From Undaria pinnatifida (taxonomy: Eukaryota; Sar; Phaeophyceae; Laminariales; Alariaceae): a stretch of 64,000 nucleotides of DNA. Numbering within the stretch: the first letter of the stretch is position 1; each line of letters opens with the position of its first letter. A program made the translations under genes and the position numbers. The notes under the pieces were generated by a model that had not been told where the DNA came from, made no database searches, and worked only from the letters and a program-made list of their open reading frames with translations. Location: positions 9,846,718 to 9,910,717 of the forward strand of contig JABAKD010000022.1 of NCBI GenBank assembly GCA_012845835.1, given 5' to 3'. This document shows positions 11,242 to 23,639 of the stretch, one piece after another.

Positions 11242-13439
11242 GAGGTTTTGCTTTGCTTTGACGCGTCGTCCCGGTGGTGTGTGGAGTGGGTGTTGTCCTG
11301 TTTCGGATGGGGTTATCCTTTTATTTATTTTTAGTTGTCGTTGTTGTGGTCGTCGCCGTCGTTGGGCGCTGTTGTCGTCATTGCCGTCGTCGGCGTATCA
11401 GCACCACGCAAGCAACATTGTACCCCCCAAGCAATCGAGTATGCGATCGAGTATGCTGCGTGTTTTTTATTGGGCGGTCAGCGGGTATTGCGCGTGGGCG
11501 GGTTGATACAGACCCTGCTTATTTTTTTGGCTTTGACGATTTTTCTGTTTCGCTTTTGAAAAAATGTGCGCACGAATTTGTGACGATGAGTTTCCGATTG
11601 AGTCATCCCGATTTCTTTTTTTTGCTCTGGCGACTTTTCCGTTTCGCCATGAACAAATGTGAACAGACTTGTTACAAGTTCGGCGGCAAATGGACGACTG
11701 AGAACTATTAATAGTTGTTGCCGTTGGCGGGGCGGTAGCCCCGGTGGGTGAAAGAGGGTGTTGCACGCAGAAAAAGCTCGCGTCGCGTGCAACCCGCACT
11801 GTTTTGTTTTGTGCGAGGTTGGCTGCGGACGTTGTATGTGAACATAACAGCATCGAACTGAGTGTTGAACATCAAAAGTATGTCGGGTATGTAGACTAAA
11901 AGTGGGTATTGGTATAGTGCGCGAAAGCCACTACGTGGGGCAGGGTGCGCCCGGGACTAATTTCAACACAATCAATGTTGTCTCTATTTTTCGTGCAAAG
12001 CTTCGAGTAAAAAAAGCTGGGACCTCCTAATGTGTAGTGAATGTGCGGTGGGAGAAGGGGCAGAGATGGTGCACTGCGTAGACGCTAAGACTTACCAGGG
12101 TATATTAGTGCAAACATGATCGGGGGCTGGAGACGAATGGGGGAGGGCGGTCGACCCTTTTTGAACTGCACCCACCCCGTGTTTTTGGGGTCATGGGACT
12201 TAGTATTAGTTTCACGAACACATTGCCTTTAAGAAAGGTAAAAGTTGGTGAGAGGGTTCTCGATGCGGCTGCTCCTCGCTGCTGTGCTGTGGCGGTGTCA
12301 CGCCCGAGCGCCGTGTGCTCCTACGTAAACCTGGGAAACACGGCGAGACCGGGGACGCCATAATATATATGTAAAGTGCTGCACGTCAGCAGAGGACGCC
12401 GTGGAGAATCATTATTTATTTGTGAAATTGTTACTTTTATTTCATGGTTGCCACGTTACTACAACTGAGAACTTGGGTCTGGCGCTTTCGGGCGTTTGTG
12501 CATCCGCCACTCAAAGAAACAGCGTCCAGAGACCGGCACGTGAGGTTCTGGCGTATTTCTTGTTGCCATTCATTGTGCACTGCACCGAACGAATGAGGTG
12601 GCGGCGGCGCGATGGTGCACATTATTATTTGACTGTTTTTATGGGTACTTTGGGGCACCTTTCATGGGAGGTTCATGCGACGGCACGGCATGGGAGTGGC
12701 GCGTGCACGTGTAATACCATGATGAATGCAACGCAGGTGTAATCGTTGCTTCTCGCCCGCTCTCTGATTGCACCGGCATCACGCCTTTCGTCATACAGAC
12801 AGCACCCCTCGTATTGCCCAGTTTACGACCATCCAACATAATAAACAAAATAAAAACTGCATTTGGGAACAGCGCGCCAGTGCATATTATCGTTGTCGCT
12901 GCACTACAATGATAGGCCGTTCTATCCTCATATCTCGTAAATATTTATCCTGGCGAAGAACCGAATTGGGCGTTGCTAACACTTTACCACATGCACGTGT
13001 ACTATTGCTCTCGAGGATACTATTATTAATATTAGAGAGTTCATAGCGAAGAATAGCACCAGCCGCGCTCCAATTATCATGTTGTATTGTTATCGCGTGC
13101 ATTGTGTACCTAATGGCTATTATTGCGGACAAGCTGGGCGACGTGCTCGTCGTGGCGCGGTATCGTAACCTCGACTCCGTGGTTACTTACGCGCCAACGC
13201 CTCCCTATCTGTCTATCAAATCGCACAGGCCTCTCGCGATCAAACGCCCCCAGTTCCACTGGTTTTCGAATGGTCTCTACATAACCACAGAGCAAAATAT
13301 GCCCATCTATCATCTGTCTACCCGAACTGGCGCGCCGGCCAATAAGCATGACTCTGGCCGAATTTCCCACTTCTGGCGGCAACGCCATCCCGAACAGTTT
13401 AGCCCCGTACGGTCACGAGTATCGATAGCCGGCTTCCCT

Positions 13440-13610
13440 ATCTATCCCATGGGTCTCCCGTGGGTCTCCCAGGCAGGGGTCTCCCACGGGTCTTCAATGA
13501 TGGGTATCCCACGGGTCTCCCATGGGTCTCCCATGGGTCTCCCATGGGTCTCCCATGGGTCTCCCATGGATCTCCCGTGGGTCTCCCATGCATGGGTCTT
13601 CCATTGTCAC
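13440..13610 (+). repeat. 11-bp tandem array, unit CCCATGGGTCT
   Basis: At least nine units, five of them perfect between about 13518 and 13575, repeat CATGGGTCTCC. Each unit contains the 8-bp palindrome CCCATGGG. Flanking units are degenerate. Confidence 0.9.
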
Positions 13611-13669
13611 CCGTGGGCATAGATTATAATTATTATAGTTAAGTCTCATGGATCGCGCAGCACTGGCCA

Positions 13670-14600
13670 ATGGGTCATCTATGTGTGTTTACAGACTGGT
13701 CCGTGGGTCGTCCATGGGTCACCCGTGGGTCGTCCATGGGTCACCCATGGGACACCCATGAGTCACCCGTGGCTCGCGGGTCACCCATGAGGCGCCCATG
13801 GGTCGACTACGAGTCACCCACACGGAGTACTATCCCTGAGTTTGAGGGGTGGCCCATGGGTTGCCCACAGACCTACTTTCAAATTTGGGTGACTCGCTGG
13901 TTTGTACTGCATGGCTCTCTCATGGCTGTCTCATGGGTGACCTACGATTTTCTGCTCGTACATGTGGCACCCATCGGTTTGTCATGGATCACCAACAATA
14001 ATAGATTAGAGTGCTGTCCCAAGGGTCGTCCACGGGTTTCCCATGTAGTTATAGTGCTGGCCGATGAGTTGCCTATGACCATGATGACACATTTCACGGT
14101 TAACCATGCCACCCCATACGGCATCGTCAACCATTCGTTGCATTGTGCAACCCACGGATGCCGGCCATAGAACATGACACGGAACCAGCCATGGTTCACC
14201 ATGGTACGACCCACCGATGTCAACTATGGAATAGTCCATGGGCAAATCCATTAGACTATCTCGTTCGCGGTGAATCACACGCATCACCCCACAGGGCACG
14301 CTACGGAAGGACCCACGGGCCATATAGTTGGGGTTAGGGTTAGGGCTAGGATTATGTTTACTTATTATTCGTGTGTTGCATCATTGTCAACCACGGATGG
14401 TGCCATGTGTAATCATGGAAGATGCCATGGCACGTGCAAGGCTGGTACACGTGGGTTTCACCATCGTTAGCCATGGATGGTGCCATGGTAAACCCTGGAT
14501 AGTTCTAAGGCACGTGCCATGGCACGTGTCATTGCTGTGGTGTATGTGGGTTGCACCATGGTTAACTATAAGGGATGCCATGTCTAACCGTGGCGTGGTA
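13670..14600 (+). repeat. Degenerate CCATGGGTCACCC-type array
   Basis: Many near-copies of CCATGGGTCACCC or CCATGGTTAACC lie at irregular 10-25 bp steps. The region ends near 14600 and has no coding character despite open frames. Confidence 0.7.
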
Positions 14601-14764
14601 TCGTCACGGGGTATGTTATATCATGTATGGTCGACCCCGTTGTACCCGTAGATCATTTTCTCAATGAGTACCAACGAGCGCTGTCCATTTTCCGTCGTGT
14701 AAAACGCTCGGCAACATCGGTAAAATAAACCAATCGTCTACGATATGCGGAGAAATTGCAGCCT

Positions 14765-15191
14765 ATGATCTTGTCGCTAGCAGCAACAGCAGTTGTGCTT
14801 TTCTTTTTGCTTCTCGAGCGCACGCACCACAGCAGTAGAGCTTCTCCGCACACACCAGCGCCAGCAACAGCACCAGCAACAGCAACAGCAGCAACAGCCG
14901 TCTACCGCATCCTCCCCACCCCGCAAATCGACCACTTCGTCCCGATCCACCACGACGCCGTTTCCCCTCAGCACCCACGGTCAGCACACCAGCCACGCAT
15001 TCAGGTACATCTGCCTTGACGTTCCCAAGCTCTGCAAAGCACGCCATCCAGCTCGACAAATCGGAGACTGCCTGCGGCTGTCCACTGCTACTCACCGAGC
15101 CAATCCCACCCCAAAGAGTCAGTATATACCACGGAGAACATTGCAGGTGCGTTGTCTCTCATGGGGAATGCCGCGCTTGTGCGTGTATTGA
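14765..15191 (+). pseudogene. Possible broken secreted, Gln-rich then Cys-rich protein
   Basis: Three frames each look coding over adjacent stretches. From 14765 one frame gives MILSLAATAVVLFFLLLERT, signal-peptide-like. A second gives a poly-Gln and Ser/Thr-rich stretch at 14850-14995. A third gives a Cys-rich end (CGCPLL, HCRC, CRACAC) stopping near 15200. Frame changes without clear splice sites suggest either small introns I cannot place or a decayed gene. No family is recognised. Confidence 0.2.
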
Positions 15192-15359
15192 GATTGCATG
15201 ACAGCCAGATTGTGTGAGGCCGTGCGCTATGGCAAAACAGATCTTAATAATGTATTTCCCCCAAATCTTCCCATTCCTGGGTTGTGCCAGGTTGTATTAT
15301 ATAAATACAAGAAGTAGATCGACCATTTTTAGGGGGTGATTTTGATTGTTGCCTACTTT

Positions 15360-15725
15360 TTCAAATCGAGTTGATTCAAGCATTCAGTGTTCGTTTGTTT
15401 GTAGCAATCAACACAATCACGTGCTGTTTTGTCCGTGCAACAGGTATAATATTCGTTCCCCTTCAGCACGTATGTTGTTGTTCTTGCTGCCTTTCCTTTC
15501 CGATGTTCTTGCATCACATTCTTCAGAACGCCTGTCGTTCGTTTTGCTTTTTTATCTTTTTAGTTTTATTTTTATTCTCTTTTTTTTTATAGTTTGGCTT
15601 TTTTTGTGTTCTCGTATCCGGTACGCTAGCATTTCACTTGCTTTACCTTGACGAATTGCGACTGCTTGGTTTACTCTGTTTAGCAGTCTGTGACCACACA
15701 ATTTGTGTCTCTCTAGGATGAAGAA
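15360..15725 (+). repeat. Dispersed repeat, copy 1 (inverted relative to 29020-29300)
   Basis: CTTCAGCACG.ATGTTGTT.TTCTTGC.GCCTTTC, GCATCACATTCTTCAGA and TTTGCTTTACCTT.ACGAATTGCGA recur in reverse complement at 29020-29300. The two copies are about 13.5 kb apart and face each other. Confidence 0.8.
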
Positions 15726-15889
15726 TAATCAAGGACTCTAGGTGTACTGATGTCGTTGGGTAGAAATAACGGTTTAGTGCGAAAACAACACACACAATCA
15801 ACCACTAGACACCGACCTGATAGACGATGATGTGAAAATAATCACAATTGCTAATTGTGATGTATGTACTCGAGCTGGCCGCATGGGAT

Positions 15890-16815
15890 GACATTAAAGC
15901 AACCGATGACACGGGCCATTCATGGTTGGCCATGGCACCCCATGGTTAAACATGGTGCAACCCACGGCCCCCAGCCATAGAGCGTGCCAGTCCTGGTCAA
16001 CCGTGATGGCGCAACCCACGGATACCAGTCATGGAACATGGCATGGCGCGTGGCACGGCTCAATCCATGGCTAACCATGGTGCGATCCACGGATATCAGC
16101 GATGAGACGTGCCATGAGGTTAGGGTTAGCGATAGATTTAGGATGTGCCATACATAGCATACCCCATGATATGCGCTAATTACATACCCGTTCGAATTAT
16201 TGATGTATGGGTTACACCGTATGGCGCATGTCATGACAAACGACGAAGGCCCATGATACGTTCCTTGGGAGTATATTCACCGTGGCATATCCCGTGACAT
16301 GAACCATGGCATACCCCATACCCGCATACCGCAGAAAACGAGATACCGACGAATCCTCTATGGGTGCTACCGTGAGCCATGACATGGAGTGCACCATGAA
16401 AAGTGCCATGGTTTACCGTGATGGGTGGTACGTACCATGGCACGTTCCACGGCTGGTATTCGTGGGTTGCACCATGCCTACCCATTGAATGGTGCCATCG
16501 CACGTTTAATTGCTGATATATGCAGGGTGCACCATTGCTAACCATCGGGTGCCATGGTTAACCATAGCATGGTGCTATGGCGTATATCATGGCAGGTGTT
16601 CACTTCCTCGGAAATCCTGCGTGCTGTGGGACCAAGGCGCATCATGGGCGAGTCCACAGCGCACCCCACGGCATCTCATCGCCTGCACCATGGCAAACAT
16701 CATGCCATCCATGGTGTACACGACCATGGAGCACCACGGCAAACCATGGGGCAAACCATGGAACGCCATGGATGGTGCTACGGCACGTGCCATGGCGCGT
16801 TCCATGGACTGTCCA
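15890..16815 (+). repeat. Degenerate ACCATGGTTAACCATGG array
   Basis: CCATGG occurs dozens of times, usually inside ACCATGG or GCCATGG and often flanked by GGCACG or CACCATGG. Spacing is irregular. The reading frames are open because of the repeat, not because of coding. Confidence 0.75.
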
Positions 16816-16944
16816 ACTTATTAAAGTAGAGCACTTACCCCCTTTAGCGCCCCCAAGTCCCTCTCGATACTAACTTCAAGTAAATATGTATCCAAAACGG
16901 GTTTCCAGCAGTGGAGGCGTTAATGTGTCTTGAGGACAAAACAA

Positions 16945-17130
16945 ACGCAATTGGCGCAAGCTACGGTAGAGGTGCACCGTTTTTTCTAATGCTACTGCTC
17001 ACCGGAGGAACCTTGTACCCCTCCACACGGCAAAAACTGATTTGGGGAAAAATTAACGTGCTATCGTGCCCGGCGAACAATCCCATGGCCTGCTATAGGT
17101 ATACAACGAAGACTGATTCTACGATAGCCC
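16945..17130 (+). mobile_element. MITE-like element, copy A
   Basis: It begins GCTACGGTAGAGG and ends TTCTACGATAGCCCCC, an imperfect terminal inverted repeat (CTACGRTAGRR). The inside matches 25068-25305 (GATTTGGRGAAARATNAACGTGCT). No transposase is encoded. Confidence 0.55.
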
Positions 17131-17375
17131 CCCCCAAAACCAGAAGTGTTCTTTAGCAGACGTTTGGTGGCTGCTCGACACGAGGAAGGATGCGATGAAA
17201 AATACAACATTCACATATTTTCTTGTCTGCAAAGAACCGTCGAACGATGACGAGGTCGGGGGGGGCAAGGGGCCCCGTATTTCGGGAGATACGGCCGGGA
17301 GTTGGTTTTAAAACCGGCCGTTTCGTGAAAGAAAAGTTGGGGGGGATACCGTAGCACGACTCCGAAATTCCGACG
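17115..17375 (-). mobile_element. MITE-like element, copy B1
   Basis: The reverse complement matches 20690-20930 over about 240 bp, including CCAACTCCCGGCCGTA and TTCCTCGTGTC.AGCAGCCAC. Ends are TTCTACGATAGCCCCCC and GGGGGGGATACCGTAGCACG, an inverted pair. It abuts copy A and shares its end. Confidence 0.65.
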
Positions 17376-17731
17376 ATGCTGCGTTAGGGAGATCCGTCGT
17401 CGCATAAAAAACGTTTCTGCCAAAAAGTGCTACCTATGGTAGCACGCATCAGTTAGTGATATTCGTTACCTGGTATTTTAGATTGTACCTGGTATTTGCG
17501 ACCGGGTGTCTGCTATTTTTTTGTTCGTAAGTTGGCTTTTCAAAAGCAAATAACTTTTCAATCTTTCTGTGTTTTTTTTGCCAAGGATCATGACAATGAA
17601 AGTATACCAGGTCTGTTTTTCTTCTAACCTTGTCGTTGCCGTCTTTTTCAGTTTTTTTATCCAAAACCTACTCGTACCGCAGTCTCGGCTGTGGAAATTT
17701 GCACCCTTCAGACATACCAAGCTGCAGCCCG

Positions 17732-18224
17732 TTACAGAAGAGCCCCCTCGCGAGTGTTATTTACGTGACCGATCGCCCCCGCCGCTGGCGTATCCGCAGG
17801 GATACTCTTGATACCTGGCTCGAACAAGAGCACCAACACCGACTGAGACACTTTTTGGCCCTCTTCACAGAAGCGACATTCCGTGTTCATTCGGGGAGGA
17901 GTACCCACACCGCAGTTAAGGAATCGATCGTTTTTTTCTGGAACTATTCGCACAGCATCGTCACGTTCACAGCGCTCTTCACGGCAGCCTCCTCCGTCTT
18001 CCACAGCGATACCGGTCTTGTACAGCGCCAAGAACTCTTCGCAACTGCCTTCTGCTACTACTATTGTACGGCGCTCGTGGCAGCTGAAGCCTTCTAGTGC
18101 GACCCTGCTGGCGACCACCGTCCTCTAAAGCGCCCTTGGCAGTAACCCAGGCCAAAAGCCATACGAGCATGACGACGACAATGGAGTACGTATTAAGGGA
18201 AGTACGGAGGACCGACACGTACAA
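17732..18224 (-). pseudogene. Possible broken secreted Cys-rich protein
   Basis: On the reverse strand, 18224 starts MYVSVLRTSLNTYSIVVVML, followed by VWLLAWVTAKG, a good signal peptide. Near 18120 a +1/-1 shift leads into a frame with 8 Cys (SCHERR, GSCEEF, GGGCREERCER, NCGVG, ECRFCEEG) that runs to 17732. No intron fits the shift. The opposite strand is also open (17630-18097), so coding is not certain. No family is recognised. Confidence 0.25.
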
Positions 18225-18375
18225 CCTGGCGCTCGACGCCTACTACTTTTCCAAGGGCCTAGCGGTGAGTACAGAAAAAGCAGTCGTTGAGCACATCGAT
18301 CAAATGCGCGCCAGCTACTACTACACACTGCTGTTCGCATAGGCTAAACTCTGAGGCAGTTTGGCGTTGTCAATA

Positions 18376-18420
18376 GCGTACTGTTGTCGTTGTTGTTGTT
18401 GTTGTTGTTGTTGTTGTTGA
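18376..18420 (+). repeat. (TTG)n microsatellite
   Basis: About 13 TTG or TTGTTG units lie just before the CCGTGGGACTCC array. Confidence 0.9.
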
Positions 18421-18464
18421 CCATGGTATCTATACCAGGTACATCATTGTTGTTTTTAGTTGGA

Positions 18465-18950
18465 TGCCGTGGGAGTTCCCATGGGATCCCGCGCTTTCCC
18501 CTCTGGGTGTATTATGGGGTGCCGTGGGAACTCACCGTGGCACCCCACGGCACCCTGCGCAGCACCCATGGGACTCCACGGGACTCCGTGGGACACCGCT
18601 GGATCTCGCGCGACGCCAGGTGAGATCTCTCGTATTTTCTCGGCCTCCAATGGCTTCCCTCGTGTTCCCACCTGGCATCCAACGTGGTCCCGCGGGATTC
18701 TGCGGGATTTCTCTTCAGGGGACACCCCACAGGAAGTCCCCGTGGGGCTTCCACGGTAAGTCTCACTGAACTCCATGGAAGTTCCTACGTGACGTCCATC
18801 GAGTCCTTGGCACCGGGAATACCACCACGCCACACATTATCCCACGTGTTACCGCGAGTTTCCACGATAATGCCACAGAATTTTCCCTCACGTTGAGGTT
18901 CCCGCGAGTTTGCCCGAGTCCCCCCGAGTTCCGCGCAACCCTACAAGCTG
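18465..18950 (+). repeat. Degenerate CCGTGGGACTCC array
   Basis: Repeated CCCATGGGACTCC/CCGTGGGAACTC-like units of 10-14 bp with irregular divergence; part of the same motif class as the other CCATGG arrays. Confidence 0.7.
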
Positions 18951-19179
18951 GGTGTATTCACAAGACTGACCTAAACCCCTAACCCGAACCCTAGCTTTAC
19001 CCCCACAGTATCCCGTGTGGATGTCATGTGTCGTTCCGCGGAATCTCATTGGTTCCCGCGGAGGATTCCTGCAGCAATTGTAACGTGAAACTCCACTAGA
19101 TACGCGTCACCCACGACATCCCCAGACCCACACGACATCCTGCGGCGTCTCGCACGATCGGGAGCCGGGGGGTTCCACA

Positions 19180-19350
19180 CATGAGTTAGCAACACTCGAT
19201 GAAAAATCGATCAGCAGTGGGATTGCTGAACCCTGTGCGCGATAAGAGTTGAAGGCAAGAACTGGGGGGGAGAAGGGACGACACCTGTGACCACGGCTTG
19301 TCCAGAAGCTGGGAAGTAGAAGTGTGTGAAAAAAAAAACAAAAAAACATG
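19180..19350 (-). repeat. Dispersed repeat, inverted relative to 49130-49285
   Basis: The reverse complement shares AGCTTCTGGA.AAGCCGTGGTCACAGGTG, GGTTCAGCAATCCCACTGCT and GAGTGTTGCTAACTCA with 49130-49285, 30 kb away. Confidence 0.8.
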
Positions 19351-19546
19351 GGAATCTGTGAGATGTCGCAGCTTCCTACGTGAGATCCCGCGGTGTCCCA
19401 CGGAACTCCCACCGGGCACCTACTGCACCCAAAAGACCAGCAATGTAGACCTTCGCCATTCAATTGCATCCCCGTATCTTCTCTTGCGCTGAAAATGAAC
19501 GGAATGTTTCGACGTAGGGTTTGGGTCAGGGATAGCGTTACGGTGA

Positions 19547-19745
19547 GACAATGCCAAGCTTGATTGTAAATCGTGTTAGGCAGACCACCGATTGTTCTTC
19601 ACTGATCGCCCATTTTGCCGCGTTAATCGCCCGACCGTCGCACGCGATGGACGAGCAGTGTGATACCATGGATGGATTTGAGGAGGGTGCGCCGGGTGTC
19701 CTGGAACTTTTGGAGCGTGCGGGCAAGACGGGAATGGAGTGGATG
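19547..19745 (+). pseudogene. Duplicated exon-like fragment, copy 1
   Basis: It encodes about 65 residues (SLIAHFAALIARPSHAMDEQ ... LLERAGKTGMEWM) followed by a GTGAGT donor. A related fragment lies at 21014-21205 with the same end point. An exon at 20054-20109 (LKKEGGKRFPSLIP, AG/GTGAGC) would join in phase 0. The protein is not recognised. It may be an exon of a real but unidentified gene or a relic. Confidence 0.3.
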
Positions 19746-20079
19746 GTGAGTTTGGCGTGTCATTTTTCCGGCACCGTGCTCCCTTTTGTTTCCGCACAAC
19801 AACAGCCTGTTAAATGCATAATAAATACGTTTGGTCCATGCAAAACAATTTGTCCATAATTTCCCCAGCACCCAAGTACACTTTCCTCGAAGTAAGGGTG
19901 GTTGATCGGATATCGAAAGACACCGGCAAACGCGCTGCCTTCAGGCAGGCGCAGATCTTCACCTTTTAGTTTTTCATTTTTTCCGTTCGAAGCTCGGTAT
20001 CACAAATAGTCTGGTTTAGCTTGTTTCTTGTTTCCTTTTTTATGAACAAAACAGCCGCAAAAGTTGAAAAAAGAGGGCG

Positions 20080-20290
20080 GCAAACGCTTTCCATCATTAA
20101 TCCCAAGGTGAGCATTTTTTTTTTTTCCCCGGGTAAAACGGTAGCTCCTGAGATATTCGCCGAACACGTCGGTTTGGAAGGCAAAGTTTCTTGCTTTTAT
20201 TTGGAAACAGTAAATAAATGTGCTATTCGAGACAGGAGGGCGGCAAGCGCTTGCTTTCATTGATCCTCAAGTGCTTTTTTTTTTCGAGAA
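20080..20290 (+). repeat. Two-copy tandem repeat with GGGCGGCAARCGCTT
   Basis: 20086-20130 and 20236-20285 share GGGCGGCAA.CGCTT and a T-run end, 154 bp apart. The first copy overlaps the candidate exon 20054-20109. Confidence 0.6.
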
Positions 20291-20684
20291 TAACGATAAT
20301 TCGGTAGGGATTCATAGAATTGTCACAAACTCAGATCTTCTTCCAGTCTCTAATTGTTTTCTGGCACGCGGTGTCGAAATGTATTGATTTCAGTATAGGG
20401 TGTTCAAAATGTAGAGATAAAAAATGAAAAATTATATGTGCGCGTTCGTGAGGGGATCTCTGGAGTGGTGTTTTTTACGGTTGAATCGATTTCCTCGGAA
20501 CGTTACAGACGCAGAAGTGAATTAACAAATTGTCTTGCACGGACCATACCTCGTACATACCTACCACTATGATACACTGGTATACCACAATATGGATTAG
20601 GCCGTGGTATCCCATTTGACTCCCAACAGGAACCCACCCACACAACCAGCGGCGTTAATTGTCGCTACTCAATTACATTACCGG

Positions 20685-20935
20685 GTCGTTCTACGATAGC
20701 CCCCCCAACTTTTCTGTAACGACACCGCCGGTTTTGATACCAACTCCCGGCCGTACCTCCAGTAAAACGGTGCTCCTTGCCACCCCGACGTCATTGTTTG
20801 ATGGTCCTTTGCAAAACAAGAAATTTTATGGAAACATTTTTCATAGCACCCTTCCTCGTGTCCAGCAGCCACGAAACGTTCGCTAAAGAAGATCACTGGT
20901 TTTGCGGGGGGGGGTATCGTCGAATCAGTCTACCA
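20685..20935 (+). mobile_element. MITE-like element, copy B2
   Basis: About 245 bp, inverted relative to 17115-17375. Left end is GTTCTACGATAGCCCCCCC, right end is GGGGGGGGTATCGTCGAATC; the ends pair as imperfect inverted repeats. No ORF. Confidence 0.65.
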
Positions 20936-21013
20936 CCGTAGAATGTACGACGATATCAAAACGAAACATTTTGGTGTAGGGTTATGGCTAGGGTTGGTTA
21001 TGGTTAGGCAGGG

Positions 21014-21205
21014 ATACGCTTGATAGCAATCCGTGTTTGGCTGACCACTTCTTGCTCTCCACTAATCGGTCATTCCGTCGCGTTAATCGCCCAACCGTTG
21101 CACGCGCTGGACAAGCAGGCCCAAGCCTTGGAGGTCGTAGCTACCGCTTCGCAGATAGTCCTCAAGATGTTGCAACGTGCAGCTAATACGGGGAAGGACC
21201 TTATG
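21014..21205 (+). pseudogene. Duplicated exon-like fragment, copy 2
   Basis: It resembles 19547-19745 in DNA and protein (SPLIGHSVALIAQPLHALDK ... MLQRAANTGKDLM, then GTGAGA). A following segment 21365-21420 after TTGTCACAG reads THGFVAGGVLRIEEEQIQ before TAG and joins in phase 0. The family is not recognised. Confidence 0.3.
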
Positions 21206-22725
21206 GTGAGATCAGCGGCTCGTGTTTCCAGCAGCGCGCTCTGTTCCGTTTCGGCACAACGGTCGCCACTGTGTTAAAACGCGTGATAGAACTGTACCCG
21301 GTATTTATCGTGGTAGCTACAGTTATCTGAGTGCGGATAATTCTTCTGCGATTTCTTGTCACAGACCCATGGGTTTGTGGCTGGCGGTGTGCTTCGTATC
21401 GAGGAAGAACAAATTCAGTAGCTTCTCTCATCCCTGCGCCCAACTGGTAACTAGCCGTCAAGTCCAGTCAACTCGCGGTCCCACGGATTGAGTATAACCT
21501 CCAACAACAAAAAGGCGACAATCACAACAACACCTCAAAGCATCTCCCCCCATTGCCTCGCTGTTGATCGGAAACAACCAGGAAATCGCTGTGGACATGT
21601 TGGCAGGGTACTGGGGGTTCTACAATGGACAAGGTCCGTCGTCGGAGTCCAGTGTTTGCGAGACGGAATTGGTTCAAATGGTGGCCAAGGACAGCGCATA
21701 CCCAACAGAGTGAAGCGATGGACTGTTCTTAGCTCTAGGTGCCATCGTATAGCAGACCATCGTCCTGCCCTATGGTCGGTGCTGCTTTAGCTAGAGCGGA
21801 GGTTGGGGGGAGAGAGGGGTCGGTTTTGAAGCTTCTGTTTTTAGAAAAAGCCTACGCGCATGCCACCCGCATAGTGTATGGCAATGCATGCTGCACAACA
21901 CGCAAGGCAGCACATTCCCTCGGACGAATGATCACCCCTGGTGGTCTCGACGACGGGGAGAGAGTGCCCAAAGAACCGAGAGATGAGTCTACCTGGAAAG
22001 ATCGACGGGCTGTTCCCGATGCTACCATCGTCAGTGTGTGTGCCCCCCATATTATGGAAAACATCGGCTTGGAAAAATCGCCCCAGGGGGTATTGTATGG
22101 TCTTGTGAGCTGTTCAGCACAATTCATTCGCGCTAGGCTTGTCACGGTGGCGACTACGAGTACTACTGCTTTGCCTAAGGGATGGAGGCATTGCGCGGGT
22201 TTCTTGTGTTTGTGTGATATCTCTCGAGGAATGTCCCCTGTGGCAGTGCATGCATTAAGTTGCTCGTCCTGAATGTCGTTTTTCTAGCTTCCTCAACACT
22301 CGCCTGGCATCGACGACCGATTGTGAGGAGAGAGGGACGGAGCACCGATCATGATATCGGTGACCGATCGCTCAGCGAAAGATTTTGCCAAACCATGGAG
22401 GGGCATGGTGCCTCTCGCTCACGAGGGGGCCCTCACGTGCTAGCATAGAAAATAGTTCAGTCGGCTGTATACAGAACACGATATATATGCACGTATTGCT
22501 TGTGTTTCCTGGTGCATTACGCATGCTGTTGAGCGGGTAGTATAGCAAAGCCTCTGTAAGTACTTGGGCCTTGCGCTTGGCAGGGGGTGTTATCGTCCTT
22601 GCTGACTATTTGCTATTGTGCTCTGCCACGTCTGCTCGAGTTTATATCACGTGTGGGCTGTTTTTTCCACAGTTTGGTTTGTATCTTGTAGTAATAGAAT
22701 GGGGTGCATAAAGGGGAAACCGAGC

Positions 22726-23141
22726 GGTGCTTGGTATACGCTTGGTGGGTGGGTGTTTATTACTCTTTCGTGGGGACGTTCGTGTATGAATGCAGTGCAC
22801 GTGTTTTCGTCTCGTTTGTAACTTCTTGCGGTGCTTGGTATACGCTTGGTGGGTGGGTGTATATTACTCTTTCGTGGGGACGTTTGTGTATGAATGCAGT
22901 GCACGTGTTTTCGTCTCGTTTGTAACTTCTTGCGGTGCTTGGTATATGCTTGGTGGGTGGGTGTATATTACTCTTTCGTGGGGACGTTCGTGTATGAATG
23001 CAGTGCACGTGTTTTCGTCTCGTTTGTAACTTCTTGCGGTGCTTGGTATACGCTTGGTGGGTGGGTGTTTATTACTCTTTCGTAGGGACGTTCGTGTATG
23101 AATGCAGTGCACGTGTTTTCGTCTCGCTTGTAACTATTGTT
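22726..23141 (+). repeat. Minisatellite, 104-bp unit x 4
   Basis: Four nearly identical units start with GTGCTTGGTATACGCTTGGT and end with TCTCGTTTGTAACTTCTTGCG; repeated start positions differ by exactly 104 bp. Because 104 is not a multiple of three, every frame passes through all three phases. Confidence 0.95.
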
Positions 23142-23639
23142 GTACTGGACGTCGATTTCAGTACGGTGTTGGTTATCACAGTAGATCAGAGCTGTGGTGT
23201 ATGTATGTTGCAACTGCTCAGGACTGAGTTCCTGTATAACGCATGTTGCAGTTGGCCAGGACTCGAAAATACTGTGTATATAAAATGGCAACACTACGCA
23301 GGCTTCCAACTTTCTTGTCCGGAAACTGCAGGCTGGGTTCTCTAACTGCAGATACTAAAAAAACTTTAACCCCGGGATGCGCATACAGCACATTACAATC
23401 GGTTGTATGCGTAATGCCCATATAAACAAGCGCTGTACATCCCGTACATATGTTGTGGTATTCCCCTGGGAGCCTAACAAGGTGTAAGATATGGGATACG
23501 GCAGGATATAAAAGGGTTTCACATGCCTTTGATGGCATGTGCGTATAAAAAACAGGGGATGATGCGTTTCCTTCGCGGAACTGAACGCTAATCAGTTCGT
23601 CCGTGGCGTGTGTGGAAAAAGACGGTGGTAATCATACAG

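Noticed and set aside
14328-14352. Interstitial telomere (GGTTAGGGTTAGGGCTAGG)
   Set aside because: Only two to three units, and similar short TAGGGTT strings recur at 16118, 18973, 19515 and 20980; too short to call a telomere relic.
21739-22272. 177-residue forward ORF
   Set aside because: The opposite strand is equally open, there is no domain and no splice context; kept only as a possibility.
22726-23141. CRISPR-like array
   Set aside because: The 104-bp units are contiguous with no spacers; it is a minisatellite in a eukaryotic genome.
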